From contig JAPLOT010000566.1 in assembly GCA_026400595.1 (NCBI GenBank), forward strand, positions 1 to 7,175: a stretch of DNA of 7,175 nucleotides, in the 5' to 3' direction. The notes under the pieces were generated by a model that saw nothing but the letters and a program-made list of their open reading frames with translations, was not told where the DNA came from and ran no database searches. The position numbers and the translations under genes are program-made. Shown one piece after another: positions 6,968-7,175 of the stretch (its first letter is position 1; each line of letters begins with the position of its first letter). The DNA comes from Alphaproteobacteria bacterium. GTDB taxonomy: Bacteria; Pseudomonadota; Alphaproteobacteria; Rhizobiales; Aestuariivirgaceae.

Positions 6968-7175
6968 TTACTTACCTCCTGCGCGCGTGTACGCGATCTT
7001 CGCGGCGCGCTTCGTCAGCACGGCTGCAACCTTGGTGCGGAACTCGATGGTGCCGCGCTTGTCGTCAATGGGGCGGCAGGCAGCGGATGCGGCCTCGCCC
7101 AGCTTCTCCAGCGCCGCATCATCGAGCTTGGTGCCGATGATCGCCTTGGCGGCTGCCGAAACGAGCAGCACGGAG
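6968..7175 (-). CDS. FAD-binding medium subunit (CoxM-like), C-terminal part
   Basis: The last 68 residues of a protein that enters from the right edge; the start and FAD-binding domain lie outside the window. The segment V-L-L-V-S-A-A-A-K-A-I-I-G, the P-I-D-D-K-R-G-T-I-E-F-R stretch and the following V-A-A-V-L-T-K-R-A-A-K-I-A-Y match the C-terminal domain of CO-dehydrogenase-type flavoproteins, which have D-D-x-R-G-S-x-x-Y-R followed by a helix. The identity is supported by position, directly 5' of the [2Fe-2S] subunit with 2 bases between. In the complex it would take electrons from the iron-sulfur clusters and pass them to an acceptor. A GTG at 7171 is not the start: the reading frame is open to the window edge and the domain is plainly incomplete. 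Confidence 0.88.
   Translation of the reverse strand, partial: SVLLVSAAAKAIIGTKLDDAALEKLGEAASAACRPIDDKRGTIEFRTKVAAVLTKRAAKIAYTRAGGK
6975..6980 (-). promoter_or_regulatory. Ribosome binding site for the [2Fe-2S] subunit
   Basis: AGGAGG on the - strand, 9 bases before the ATG at 6965, inside the end of the FAD subunit gene. It is the strongest binding site seen in the window. Confidence 0.65.

Overview
This GC-rich window looks like an alphaproteobacterial chromosome, probably Hyphomicrobiales (Rhizobiales). That placement is inferred from base composition, a small DUF1127-like protein and the style of the xanthine-dehydrogenase-family operon; there is no rRNA or marker gene to confirm it. No RNA genes, insertion sequences or CRISPR arrays were seen.

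The left part (about 1-2955) reads on the + strand: a 58-residue DUF1127-like protein, a 438-residue TTC38/StaR-like tetratricopeptide protein, and, starting 9 bases after it, an adenylate-forming acyl-CoA synthetase-like gene that is clearly dead. That gene has two in-frame stops (TGA at 1679, TAG at 1901). It also has a junction near 2690 where the reading frame changes and about 50-60 residues of the expected protein are missing.

The right part (2968-7175) reads on the - strand and converges on the pseudogene with only 12 bases between them. From the window's right edge it contains the C-terminus of a CoxM-like FAD subunit, a complete CoxS-like [2Fe-2S] subunit, a CoxL/XdhB-like molybdopterin subunit broken by a single +1 frameshift near 4845, and a small MoaD/ThiS-like protein ending in Gly-Gly. 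The genes are 1-2 bases apart and have good ribosome binding sites, so they form one operon for a three-subunit molybdenum hydroxylase. The fourth protein could serve in building or sulfurating its molybdopterin cofactor. The active-site loop of the large subunit (AYRAPSAP) matches neither class of CO dehydrogenase loop, so the substrate is probably an organic or N-heterocyclic compound.

After a 130-base gap comes a VOC-fold ring-cleaving dioxygenase of the PcpA/MhqO type with all three expected metal ligands. Together with the molybdenum hydroxylase it hints at aromatic compound turnover, but the link rests only on proximity.

I see no wholly new system. The points most worth following are the dedicated MoaD-like gene with a TTG start, the broken large subunit, and the decayed synthetase beside the TTC38-like gene.
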